A program made the translations under genes and the position numbers. Below are positions 30,216 to 43,300 of a stretch of DNA of 64,000 nucleotides, piece after piece. The stretch covers positions 1,448,560 through 1,512,559 of the forward strand of contig OZ038434.1 in the NCBI GenBank assembly GCA_964036275.1, given 5' to 3'. The stretch is from Litoditis marina. Lineage: Eukaryota; Nematoda; Chromadorea; Rhabditida; Rhabditidae. The notes under the pieces were generated by a model that was not told where the DNA came from, did not search any database, and saw only the letters and a list, made by a program, of their open reading frames with translations. Each line of letters opens with the position of its first letter. Positions within the stretch are counted from its first letter, which is position 1.

Positions 30216-31614
30216 TATGTTCAGAAAAAATAGGGCCAGGAAGCTCTCGCCAGCCCGGAATAAAAACAAGGGAGGCGGAGGCGGCTTTAGCCGCCGGCGA
30301 CCTACCTTGTGGCACTATAAGCTGAAAAACATGTGTTTCCATCAGTGAACTGGTTTGAAATTATGCATAGAGGTCCTGATAATGGATTTCAGCTATTCAC
30401 CAGAGAATCATGCTATGGCTAACATTTGACGGCAAACGCAGGCTCCAATTGGCGCCAAATACAAAAACTTGTTAGTTACTGTAATGACTAGAATTTTTCA
30501 CAGAAGTCAGATATACAAATACAGATTGAAAATACAATTCGTTTCTCACATTTTATTCCCATATTGCCCAGTTCTGGCGCCAACTGGTCCTTTCCGCCAA
30601 TGAGCGCCAAAAACTAAAAATCGATTTTTTTTACAAATTTACTTTACTGAGATTTTTTTTTACAAAACTTTTTTTTACAAAACAGCAAACATACGCCGGG
30701 TTTTGAGCTAGTTTCGCCAAAATGCCAATGTTTGACGCCCGCGGCGCCAAGAATGATAAGCAAGTTCTGAACTAAAACAGTTTGAGAGCCTTGCATATAT
30801 GTCGGGAGGTTCGATTGTCATTACTATATGGTCATAATAAATGGCAACCTAGGCTCCAATTTGCGCCAAATCAGATTGAACATCAGTGGCACATATTCGT
30901 TAGTCTCTTTTGTCATCATATTTAATGGAAGCACCCAAGTGCAAGGTTCATATTTACTGCTCTAACCTATGGATAATTGTAAGAGTACAACTAGCAAAGA
31001 GATAACAATTAGTAAAAAGTGGGGGACCAGGAGGTGTGTTTTCTTCGGTTAGTTCTGTTCGGTTTCCCCAATTATAGCAAAAAGTGAACAATACGAGGTT
31101 GTGGATGAGTGTGCAAAAAAATAGAACAATACATTTGTTATCACAACGGTTCACATCGGACGTCCGTAAACCTAGTAAATACTTCACTGTACTCTGGAAC
31201 AACATTCGTTTTAGTTGTTGTTTTTGTGAACCGTTGTGCAAACAAACGTATTGTTCTATTTTTGTTGCACACTCATTCACAACATCGTATTGTTTACTTT
31301 TTGCTGAAATCGGTGAAACCGAACCGAACTCACATACTTCCTGGTCTCTCACTTTTTCACTACGTTGCTTGCCAAATTCACATCAAAGCCATATTCCGAA
31401 ATTCCGTAGCACTAACCAATTTTTCTGTAGAACTAACCAATTTTTCTTTCTGTTTCAAATAGACGTTAGCAAAATATTAATGTTTTTCTTCGCGACTAGA
31501 ACAATTTATGAGAATGTTTTACCAGAACGTTTCGCCTCTTCCACAAAATCCTCCATTTAGTTAGAACGGTCTCATTTGTCTAGTTTGAATCATGAAATAA
31601 GGTTTTTTTTATAG

Positions 31615-31737
31615 AAGACGTGTGTGGGCATTGCATTCGCCGCTGAGGTTGAACATCCTGAGGATTGCCTTCTTCTATCGGGCGCGGCCGGTCCCAATGA
31701 AACGAAATCAGACTATGTTCTGTACGAAAAATGCTGA
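31615..31737 (+). CDS. Orphan terminal exon, PAN/apple-like
   Basis: After the acceptor tttttttatag, 40 codons run to TGA: CVGIAFAA, EDCLLLS and DYVLYEKC. The Cys spacing and ending resemble a PAN/apple-type extracellular domain end. No upstream exon of the same kind is visible; element E2 lies directly upstream. Probably the last exon of a disrupted gene. Confidence 0.35.
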   Translation, partial: KTCVGIAFAAEVEHPEDCLLLSGAAGPNETKSDYVLYEKC

Positions 31738-33290
31738 ACAATCATTCTTTGATAGTCCTGTGGCTGTGAAAAACATTAGTGCTGTGATTGTTTGTTGTTC
31801 GTTTAGTTTACTAGTCGGACCCTGTTACATCATTTACATGCTTTATGATGAAAGCGTTTTCTTATAATAAATATATTAATAAGAAGTCTTTGAGAACAAA
31901 AATACAGAGTTCAGCAGTACGTTTTGTCTTTCCTCTCTACCCCAATGTGAAACAAAATATTTGAACAATCTAAACACAATTCAACCAATAAACGGTTCGG
32001 AAGTCCCGAATGGATAGACTACCAAAAACGAACATATATTCCGATTAATCAATTGAAAATAAAGCTGAATAACTGAAATAACGATCACGGAAGAAACACT
32101 ATCGATATATGTGTTTGATGCGACATACGAAACCAATTTATTGCAAACAGTATTCAAACATTCAACAAATCTTTTCAATCACTCTACTTCTTCCGTCTCG
32201 AACATCGTAACTCCATGTAGTCTGATCTAAAATGTTTTATCGTGACAATATAACAAGTATTGTATTTTATGTTCAACAATTTGATGAAATAAGAAACATT
32301 ACTTCAAAACCAAAAAAATGTTAAAACGAATGTTTTATAATAAAACATGACATTCACATCGAAATAATTAGCAAATTAGGTAGCAAGTAAAAAGCGAGAA
32401 CCGATTACAAAACCTGACAGGTTTCCGAAATCGCGCGCAGCGCGGAGCGCTGCGCCGAATAGTTTTTAATCACAACATTGCGGACTTTCAAAAGTGGTTT
32501 TATGCCATTTTCTCAAAAACTCATGAACGAATGTTTTAGATTTTCATAGAGAGAGGTAGAGGATAAAAAGCTCTAACATTGAGCTTTTCGATATTTAATG
32601 TGCGACTAGATCTACAGTTATTCTAAAAATCGTCTCGCGAAAATGGCTCCCGACAGCGGCCACAAAACCGACGAATTCAACCGATTCGTCTGAAATTCGA
32701 AATATAGTTGGAAACATCAGAGTTATGTGTCAATCTGAAATCTTGGCCCAATCGGTGAGCATTGAGCCATTTTATGGCCCTACCAACATTGCATTTAGCT
32801 GCTTTGACAATTACTTCTAGATGTGTGGAGTGTGCGCAGTGAGCTGTTGTTTCGGTTTTTGGTTTGAATAGATCAAAATATATTGGAAAAGCAAATTGTG
32901 TTAATCTGTAGAGATCCTGACTCCATAAAAAGGTTAATAGAACAAAAACAAAATGATGTCCGTGAAGGGATTTGAAACCACGGCCTACTGGGCTGTGGTG
33001 CTGCTCTACCGACTGAGCCAAATCGTCACGGTGAAAGAAAGAAATGGACGTCACCACACGTGCGTTGCCCGAAATCAAGGATTGATTATGGTGTGTGAGA
33101 GAAAGCTTACTAACCGAACTGGTAACGCACTTAATGTTCTGCAAATCATTTTAGTATTAATTGTTACGTTGAAAGAATAATAATTGATTAGATGCTCATT
33201 ATTTCCTATCTATTGATTCATTATTTCTTTCGGAAATATAGGAAATGAGGACAATTTGTATAAAAAAACGATGTGGGGAACAATAACTTT
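31738..33290. other. Intergenic with element-E hairpin end and tRNA-like segment
   Basis: A lone GC-rich hairpin of the E family (gcgcagcgcggagcgctgcgc) is at about 32435-32458. A tRNA-like segment is at 32957-33031. The rest is AT-rich with no recognised gene. Confidence 0.45.
32957..33031 (-). repeat. tRNA-like sequence, degenerate
   Basis: 75 nt on the minus strand with a strong A-box (ggctcagtcggtagagca), a B-box-like ggtttcaaatccc, and acceptor arms ccgtga/tcacgg pairing over six bases. The D-arm is displaced by about four bases and the T-stem does not pair. Likely a tRNA pseudogene or SINE head. Confidence 0.45.
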
Positions 33291-33650
33291 TTACCCCCCC
33301 CCCACCTTTCTGAAATTGTATTGCGTTTGGGGAATTGTAGTTTGACCCCCCCCCAACGGGGGGGGGGGGGTGATAATTCAATGTATCACCTGCAATACAA
33401 ACGTTTGAGGGTGGGGGGTAAAAAGTAAACATTTCCGGTATTGGAGTTCTGCCCCCCCCCACTCGTTGAATTTTAACCATCCACCATTGAAGTTCTACCC
33501 CCCGTCGACCCAGGTGGGGGGCAAATAGTAAATGTCGAAGTTGATTTTTGACCCCCCCCCCCTCTCCTAGATTTCCTGGTTTTAGCTTGGGTGGAGGGTT
33601 GAAGTGCTACGGGGGGGGGGGGGGGGGGGACCCAACTAAAGTGGGGGCGA
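33290..33650. repeat. Runs of poly-C and poly-G with a shared phrase
   Basis: At least seven homopolymer C or G runs of 7-19 bases spaced 30-60 bp apart, joined by phrases such as gggtaaaaagtaaac and gttttgacccccc. G-quadruplex-prone on both strands. Intergenic, 3' of M2. Confidence 0.8.
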
Positions 33651-34332
33651 TACTTCAATTTTCCCACGATGTGAACTGAGAAAATATTAGCTTCTGAGAT
33701 TGAACTGCATGGAATATAGAAAAGAAAGACAATAACTCAAGAGGGAAATAAAAAATCTAATCTCGCAATTTTCATGATCATCCTGACACACTAATTCAAA
33801 AAATAGGTGCTAAATCTTTGAGAACATTCCGCTTACACTAAAAACGTATCTGAAACAAAAATCAGCTATACTGTCAGTCAATCGCACAGTCACGTGAAAC
33901 ATGTTAAACGCAGCAGAACTTGGAAACGTGAAACGACAAAGGCACACTTCCTCATTAGAATGCTAACTTTAGGTGAATTTTCAATAAACTTCTAGTGTAC
34001 TCTATTCTGTTAACAGTTGTGAATCAGTGGTGAGAAATTGTCATATTAGGACGTTTCATCTAATGTTTGTTAGCTGCAAGTTCTTTTTCAGTAGAAAACC
34101 AATATGTTTTTGACCCATGAAAATTGCCAAATTAGATTTTTTATTTCCCTCTTATTTGTTTGCCTCTTAGTTATTGTCCTCCTTTTCTATATTCCATGCA
34201 GTTCAATCTCAAAAGCTAATCGTTTCTCACTTTACATCGTTTTTTAATACAAATCATTAACTCGTTGACACGGTTGAGTTTGACTCGTTTGAGATGTTTG
34301 ACTAGCAAAAATAGACACTGAAAGTGACTCAC
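33651..34332. other. M2 3' flank; last exon not located
   Basis: The last M2 exon I can define ends at 34333 with a gtgagt donor, so at least one more exon must follow to the left. Several weak candidates exist on the minus strand; none is convincing. Confidence 0.4.
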
Positions 34333-37300
34333 TTTGTTCTGCAAACGATCTACTTCGTCGTCAGGAATTCTGTAGGTGTGAAGTTCCACTATTTCATCCA
34401 GTTTGCTTCCTATTATACTGTTATTACTGAGCTCCTCAATCATTTCACGAATCTGAAAGAAGATACATCTCGTAGACATAAATAACTAGCTCCGAGTTTA
34501 GGCGAACAAACTATTTTGTCAATTTGAGGTGAAATATTCACGTCTAAGTACATCGATGAGATAGCAGCCTGAACAGGTGAATCTAGTTCACCGGAAAGCT
34601 TTTCTGGTGAATCCGGCAACAACATTCTTCCACGGTTTATATGCATTCCTACTCGACTGAAATTCTTCTACAATGTCAAGAATGTGTCAATCAAAACTGT
34701 TACGAAGCTATGGTAACGAATGTGAGCATTATTGGAGAAAGTTATGAGAGCCTCTTCATACTTTTTGTAGCCAGCGAATACATGGATCATTTGTGCGATT
34801 GTGCGCTACGTACAGTATGCAAGATCGATAATCATACTGGGCTTGTATTGGTCGCAGACTAGAATTGTATGAATGGGTCTTAATGATGGAGAGTTACGTA
34901 CCTCTTCTTCGGTCCTCACACGTCTCTCACCTCCGTCGACTTGGTTATTGATTGATTCTAGCTGAAATCGTGCGTAGTCAAAAAATAGTTTCTCAGAGAT
35001 TAACTTCTTAAAGGGACCGTTACTCTTCAATTTGGAGGTTCAAGTCGATACTGTTCACATTAAAAAACCAAAATCATTCATATAGGAGTCAACTTCCTGT
35101 CCTGCTCCCTGTTCTCAGTAATGCGGCGCGACCACGCGCACGTACACCGCTGAGTTCACCTACGTACAAAATTTTCAAAATGTCCATAAAATAACAAAAC
35201 CATATTGAAAACATGGCCAAAGTTACTAATATAAAATACTTGTAAATATCATGAAGACCACAAAGCAGTGACAGATTAAAGATGGCTACATTACAGTAAT
35301 CCAAATCATGTTCGCTTCTATTTTGCTCCGTTGTGGTTTTCTGAACTCTCTTCACGTAAGGTAGGAACTTTCATCTCAAAACAAAACAAATTACTCTAAA
35401 AGTTACCTACATTGCTCATTATAGAGGTACGGTCCCTTTTTAACTTATTATAATTGACTTGAATGATCATGCTTTTCTGTTATTTGAATCGAAAACTCGC
35501 TACACATTATACTGCCTACTGTCATAGTTAATATATCCCGTATTTGTTAACGAAACTTTATTTCACCGGCAGTAAGTTCAATTGTAAGTACGCCGTCGGC
35601 ATTGAAACACAATATTAATTTGTCAGCGCATCAGAAAAAAAAACTGTGTTGAAATCTTAGTGATGTGATTAGAGAAAGATATCCCGCTCAGAAACAGTTC
35701 GGACCCTGATTCAAGACGTTCTCAGGAGGGTTGCAAAACAAAGTATTATATTTATGTGTTTTTCGTGGTTTGAAAGCCATAAACAGAAAGGCAACATCGA
35801 ACGCAAATAAACTCACATACTACTCAAAAACGGCTCTGAAGGACTTCAAAAGAAAACTTATAGGCCACCTCAATGTTTGTGAGGAGAGCTGTAATTAGCG
35901 TCAAACCGTCAACAGCCACTTGACAACCGGTCATTAGCTCGAAAACAGTTTCAGTTGATAAAAAGTACCGGAAAGTTCTCACCTTTCCCAAGTAGTCCGC
36001 TCGTAACTTTTTTAGAGCTAGAAGAATAGTCGAACCGGTTCCACCTTCAATCCCTGTTTTCGTGTCCTTGAAAAACATGTTCTATTTGCGGTTGTTTTCC
36101 ACTAACTCTCTATTTACACGTATATTTACGAAGGAACTCAAGTAAGTCTGGCTCAGATAGTATCATCAACTACTGTTCGATTATTCGTTCTCAGATTAGA
36201 CAGACGAAACGTCCGACCAATTTACTACCAATGAAGGAAGTACACAAAAAAATCGGGTGACTTGTTTTCCTCACGGAACGCTCGTAGTTTGGTGTTCGGT
36301 AAAAGTATTTGCATATTGCAGAGTGTTTGACCTAGGAGAAAGACAGCTGTGAACATGAATCTAGACAACTAAGATTGGAACTTGGCTGTTAGAAAAAATT
36401 CCCGTGCTTAATTGAGAATGACTCTATTCTATTCTGTCCTAAGTTGCATCAGTTTTTCTGACTGTAATACCTCTTTCCGGATCAGTTCGTCCATCTCTCT
36501 TTTGAATGGATCGCGTTTTTCGACTACGCTGTTGTGAGTCAGAAAATTAGAGAATTCCGCACAGATAACAGGCAACGACTCTATCTCCTTGTTCAATTCT
36601 TGCAGCTAGAAAAATCGGTGGTGAAAATAATTATTCAATAAGAGAACCAGTCACATTCTTATCTAAATTAATGAGAATTAAAGAATACTCTCTTCGAAAT
36701 TACTTTTTATGATGTTGTAAACGTGGATAGGCATGAAACCGGTCGACTAAACTGCTGCTATTTGAACTGTTCTGATAATAAAATTTGTTCTCACTTCGTT
36801 TCTCAACTTTTTTGACTTGCGTTTTGGTATCGTCTTCGATTTTGTCTGAAAACAAAGAGAAAGATAAACCGTACGATTTCTGAAGATGAAATTTAAAAGA
36901 GAGAAAAACCAAAGAAAACTGAGGCGGAAAGGAGATGAATTCTCAAGAGGATCTATCCCAAACATAATATATGAGGTTGGTATTGTTTTCAACTAATTCA
37001 ATCATCTTGGGTTCTATATAGGGCCTAAATGAAACAGTCAGCCTCATTCATTAGTTCATTTCACTTCACAACCATTACTGTGCCAACAAATTGTTGTCTG
37101 ATCTGTATACACTAGGGTTGTTAAACTCGAACTCGAAACTCGACTCGACTCGAAAAAACTCGAAAATTTTCGAGTTGAGTCGAACTCGAAACTCGAAAAC
37201 TCGAAATTTCTCAAAACTCGAAAACTCGAAAACTCGAAAACTCGAAATTTCCCAAAAACGCGACAACTCGAAAACTCGAAAACTCGAAATTTCCCAAAAC

Positions 37301-40300
37301 TCGAAAACTCGATAACTCGAAAACTCGAAATTTCCCAAAACTCGAAAACTCGAAAACTCGAAAACTCGAAATTTTGAACGCGAAAACTCGAAAATCAAAA
37401 TTTCGGACTCGAAAAATGTCTATTTTGGGTCCAAAAACACTCAAAACTCGACTCGACTCGAAAAAAACTCGAAAATTTTCGAGTTGAGTCGAACTCGAAA
37501 CTCGAAAACTCGAAATTTCCCAAAACTCAAAAACTCGAAAACTCGAAAACTCGAAATTTCCCAAAACTCAAAAACTCGAAAACTCGAAAACTCGAAATTT
37601 CCCAAAACTCGAAAACTCGATAACTCGAAAACTCGTAATTTCCCAAAACTCGAAAACTCGAAAACTCGAAAACTCGAAATTTTGAACGCGAAAACTCGAA
37701 AATCAAAATTTCGGACTCGAAAAATGTCTATTTTGGGTCCAAAAACACTCAAAACTCGACTCGACTCGAAAAAAACTCGAAAATTTTCGAGTTGAGTCGA
37801 ACTCGAAACTCGAAAACTCGAAATTTCCCAAAACTCAAAAACTCGAAAACTCGAAAACTCGAAATTTCCCAAAACTCAAAAACTCGAAAACTCGAAAACT
37901 CGAAATTTCCCAAAACTCGAAAACTCGATAACTCGAAAACTCGAAATTTCCCAAAACTCGAAAACTCGAAATTTCCCAAAACTCGAAAACTCGAAAACTC
38001 GAAAACTCGAAATTTTGAACTCGATTAACAACCCTTAGTATACACTCCACAGTTGTTGAAAAACGCAGCGGGATAGTTTTTACCCTATATACGTATACCA
38101 TGTTTGTGAAAACTCACCTTGTCAAGTTTTCTCGATTGTTCCGTTTGTGTCTCAACAATTGAACGCAGCTGGTCCGAAAAGCAGTTTAAAATATTTTTTG
38201 TCCTATTCAGGGACAATGTGTCGTCCACTCTGTGAGCGGGTAGCTCACTGACCGCACACAAGAACCTAAATACCAAGTTAGCGGGACATTGACTTGGAAG
38301 ACAAAACCTATTAGTAAAAAGTGGGGGAGCCAACATATGTGTGAGTTGTGTTTGGTTTGACCTCTATATCAGCAAAAAGTGAACAATACGAATTGTTGTG
38401 GTACTGTAGAAGAAGTATTCTGCAAAAATAGAACAATACCAATGTTGCACAATAGTTCACAAAGCCCACATAATATTTCAGAAATTGCCGAAAGGTATTT
38501 CATGTGTACGTAGACGACATGCGTGCGTTGTGAACTATTGTTCTATTTTTGCAGAATACTTCTGCTACAGTACCACAACAATTCGTATTGTTCACTTTTT
38601 GCTGATATAGAGGTCAAACCAAACACAACTCACACATTTGTTGGCTCGCCCACTTTTTACTAATTGTTCTCCTTTTGCTAGTTATACTCCTACAACTTCC
38701 CGTTCCGCCTATTCACAGAGTAGATCTTGTAAAATCATTATATGGAAATCTCAGTTTTGTGTGTGCAAGAAGCCGAATGTAGACCATAAAATTGTTGGTG
38801 CTCCAATATAACGCAAATTAATGGCCCCGTGACTATCAACCACTGAACAAAAAACTAAAGTTTCGATTGACAATGACATGTACATCGCATTTGGCGCCGA
38901 TAGGCGAACGGGACTGGCGCCGTCGACAAATTTACAATATTTGAGACACCAACTCACTTGCAATGTAATCATTATTTTCAATACCGCATCAAAAACCTTC
39001 ATGTTGAAACCTTCTTGTTATACGTTTCGGCGCCAATTGGCACATGCGTCTGGTGCCAGAACGGAACAAAATTTCTAAGTTTCTGAGCTACCAGCTCACA
39101 CTACATGTGTCAATTATTGAATGGAGCAAATTTCAAACGATTCAATTGACGATTTTGTGTGTTTTGGTTTTGGCGCCATTTGGCGCCTGTTCCGAGCGCC
39201 AGAAGATAAAACTTGATTTTGAAAATGTAAATCTATATATCACATTGGAGTGTTCAATATCTATTAACTTGAAACTGTTTTGACGACCACTAGTATTTTT
39301 CTAACTTTGGCGCCAATTAGCGCCAGCGCCCGGCGCCAACAGGATTTTTTTATTTTTAGACTGAGCAAATTACTTGCCATGTGATAAGCATTGTCTTTAC
39401 CAAATTTCAGACTATTACATTGACGATGTCGTGTGTTCAGGGTTTGGCGCCATTTGGCGCCTAGTCCGAGCGCCAGAACGAAAATTTAAGTTTCGCAAAC
39501 TTTTCAAATTTCAGCAAAATCGGTTAGGTAGTTTTTCCACTTCGATGCGGACATAATTCCGTGAGGGAGGATAGACGAGAGACGAGAGACGAGGGACGAA
39601 TTACGGCGGAACTTTTCCACAACGACACGAAACCATACCTCAGGCGAAAATAAACCGATTTTGCTGAAATTTTCACACAATGTTTAATTTGTGATTCTCT
39701 AACGTTCTCTGTTTTTTAGTTTTCAAAAAAGATTGTATTTGAAGCTGTTTGTTAATTATAATGAAATACCGAGTCCGGAATGGCCAAACCAAAGACAACT
39801 CACGCAGAGCGCTTCGCGCTCCGCGCGATATGGTTAAACATTGAAGCACTTGAAACCTGTGAGTGTAAAACAATCGAAATGTACGAACAAACACGATAAC
39901 AAGTCTACAATCAATTATATGATGTTGAATTGTAATTACCATCGTTGAACAATTCTATCCGATGTTTCATGAATTGTGTCTTACCTTCGCATTTCTTTGA
40001 CCGATTTGCCCCAAACCACGCTCATCTCGTTCTTATGCCTCCCTGAATAGGGCATTTGATTCTTGGAGGCGAACAGGAATCGCAAAGATTCGTTATCGAA
40101 TGTGAACTGTGATTCCCTGAAAGATGAAAAATCGCTGTCAAAATACATTGGTTTTTTCACTGGTGTGTTTTTGATAAAAGTATTCATTGGCTTCGGGCAG
40201 AAAGCACATAACTGTGCAAGTTGTTTGATTATTCTGTGTTGGTAGTTTGGTTCCACTGTGTGGAGTCGGAACACTAGAGGCCGTATGCATGAAACATCCC

Positions 40301-43300
40301 GGGCCGGGTTGGGATGTTTCATGCATACGGCCTTAGGTTTACATACTGTGTCAGATGTATACGGAACATACTGGTTGACGTATATTGAAAACTCACTGGT
40401 TGAAGTCAACTTTTACTCCGTCGTTTTCGGCCACGCTCTCCAGATGTTTCTCGACGGTGGGCAATGAATCTCCGAGGTAGTACTGCGTCTCGCGACTGTT
40501 CGTGAAACAGAAGACAACGTTGCGTGCGGCCGACGGAGGAAGTCTGCCGATGAACTCATCGATGCACATCCGTGTCCCCTGGCTCAAGGTGGTCATGTTT
40601 GAGCGCAACACAACACAGATGGCGTTCAGCTCTCTGAAAACTCTGCTTTTCATGGTTGATAAGTTATTTAACTAGAGATTTTGAAGAAAATTTTAGTTGA
40701 GGAAAGAAGAAAAACATTTCGGAATGTTTTCACTTTTCTAGATTTCACTCGAAGAATAACTAAGTAACCTAAACGGCGTTTAGCTCTCTAAAAGTCTTTG
40801 TGATTTATACGGCATTAGACACATAATGACCATCTATGACCCGAAGTGACATGTTTACATGATCTATAAAAGTATCCTCCGGCTCGAAACCTGCCACTGG
40901 TAAGTTGCGACCTTCAACAAAAAATACAACGAAGATATAATATACTCCGTTACCGATTAAAGATCACAAAGCACTTTAGTAAAAGCGTGTCGATGTAGTT
41001 CGAATAAATGTGCTATCGTTTCACTTGTTATACTTGTACAAGACGCCCCGCGTAAGTTGGAACCTGAACATTGCGTGCTTGTACAAATACACACGAATGG
41101 TTGAAAACAAGTATGTATTTTCTGTATCGACTTATAAATTGCACGCACTTGAGATTCTCCATATAGGCGAGAATGTGGTTCATGTTTTTCCGGTCCTGTT
41201 CAATTCCTCGCGTATCTCCCATTCCGGGGGTGTCGATCACTCGAATGATTCTCTTCTCGTTCTCCGGCCCGCAAACCAAAGAGTACATTCTCGGTTCCTG
41301 AACAACGAGTTGATCATATCCCCTTTAACTCTATATCCAACCGGTTTTTTGTAATCCTCGCCGTTTTTCGGTAACCTTTTTTGAGGTTAACGCAGTAGAA
41401 ACCTGAAATTGAAAACCGGTTTTTTATGACGCAAAATGTGGTTTTTGCCGTTAGTTTGTACGTTAAACCGAACTCCCTTGAAGGTTACGTACCGGTTTAC
41501 TGAGAGGTAACCTAAAAAGTTACCAAAAACCGGTTAGGTTACCAAAAAACCGGTTAGATAAAGAATCGGCCACCCTTATACCGTTCCTCATACCAATACA
41601 GTTGTAGTAGAATTTCATTTCACGTGGATCGTTGTAGAACAACAGGTAACATCTTATTTAACTACTAGAACTTCTTACCTTCTGATTTTAGCTCGTTACC
41701 ATAGGGTTGTTATATGTTCACAATAAGTCAAAAACAGTTCTGTTACTCTATATCATTTGCGTTTTCCTCATTATAACAACATTTTTCGATTCGATTGGAT
41801 CTTGGCACGAATCCTATTTGAATAAATAATATATCCCACGGGAGTCTTTGACTGTAGGGTAGTTCGAATAAAATTGGCTTGATACTGTACATCTAGCTCT
41901 GTACCACTGTGTTTGTAGTCTGATCCCGTCATGTTTCTGTCGTAATTTGAGAAAAGATCAAACTACAGCTCAGATAATGTCATTGACCATACCTACCTGA
42001 GTACACGATTGACCGACTTCGAAACACTCATTTGAAGTGGGTTTCCCGTCGTCTTCTTTCATGTTTGGCTCACATTTGATGGTGTACTTTGTATTCTGAA
42101 TATCAATCCAAATATCCGGTAAAAGCTCGATTTTTAATAAAAGTTGGAAATACAGTTAACAAGGTTAGCTCTGAGTAGTACGTGTTCATTTGTGCTTTTA
42201 TCATTTGTGCCTCTCAGTTAAACAAGTTCAGCTGCTGCCTGTACTCGAGGAAAGATGATAGACAATAAAATACAACGATGACAACCAGATGATTTAGAAA
42301 AGCAGTACAAGACATAATGGCGGTGACTGGTGTATTTTAAAAAAGGCGGTCTGCTGGATATTCTCACCTCATCGTCGGTAAGGTGGAACTTCGCTTCGAC
42401 CAGAACACTGGAATCATGTACCATAGCGTCGTCAAGAGTTTCGTGTTTCAAGTAGTTGACCAAGCCGTTCACGAAAGTTGATTTTCCCATTCCAGTCTCA
42501 CCAACGATCAGGATATTCAAGTTGAGAGCCAAACTTGAAACAGAGATAAGTTTTCGAAATGCTAGGCTGGGTTATGTATTTACAGTTCAATTTTGAGAAG
42601 AAGGAAATATGAGTATTTTTCTACTCTGAAGTATTTTTGAACAAACCATTAATCTTTGGCAAAACTTGTCTAGTTTAATCAATTACACGGAGTACTGAAG
42701 TCAGTCGAAAAAATATTTTTCAACAATGAACCAATGTGAAATAGTTAAACGAGTGGAGAATCGATTTTGCGAATACAACGCATACATGAAGTGTCGATCG
42801 TTGTACTGTAGTCATATATATGCTCGTTCAATGTCCACCTTTCTGTTCATCATGGTTTCGATTATTGTTTCATTTTGCTCAAATTCAGTTGGTTTTCATT
42901 TACGTCCTGTTTGTCTATGTATCTCACATGCTTGCATGTATATAAATCAATCAATACATATATGTTTCAGTCGCCGACTCGCCTTGGCGATTTGCCAAGT
43001 GGCTTGAAAACAGATATGGATAACATGTGAACGAGACGCTAAGACGTTTTGTATTACGGCTAGAGAGCATGATTATAGCGTTGACGAGTTCCAGAGAACT
43101 TTTCGATAAATACAAGATTACACATGTAATGTGGCTCGATTTAGTTCAAAACACATACATTAACCCGTTTCCTCACGTTATAGGCGACGAGACACTTCCT
43201 TATCTAATTAAAATTTCTTGTGGTGTTGTGGAGTTTCAACTTATTTATTTTATTTTTATTTATCTACATTCAAAGAATGTGGCACTCTTACCTCCGGTCT

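Larger units (their letters stand above)
27922..31360 (-). mobile_element. Composite repeat E, copy E2, expanded by tandem arrays
   Basis: Starts with the hairpin end (gcgcagcgcgaagcgctac) and ends with the TA-flanked foldback at 31012-31360, as in E1. Between them lie a GGCGCC segment, two copies of a block with (GA)n plus a 25-bp tandem array, then more GGCGCC-type text (30430-30870). It is intergenic and the longest copy of the family. Confidence 0.5.

Noticed and set aside
32957..33031. Functional tRNA gene
   Set aside because: The A-box and acceptor stem look right but the D-arm is displaced and the T-stem does not pair.
37075..38101. Long Arg/Ser/Phe/Glu-rich frames on both strands
   Set aside because: They come from the AACTCG tandem array, whose unit has no stop in several frames.
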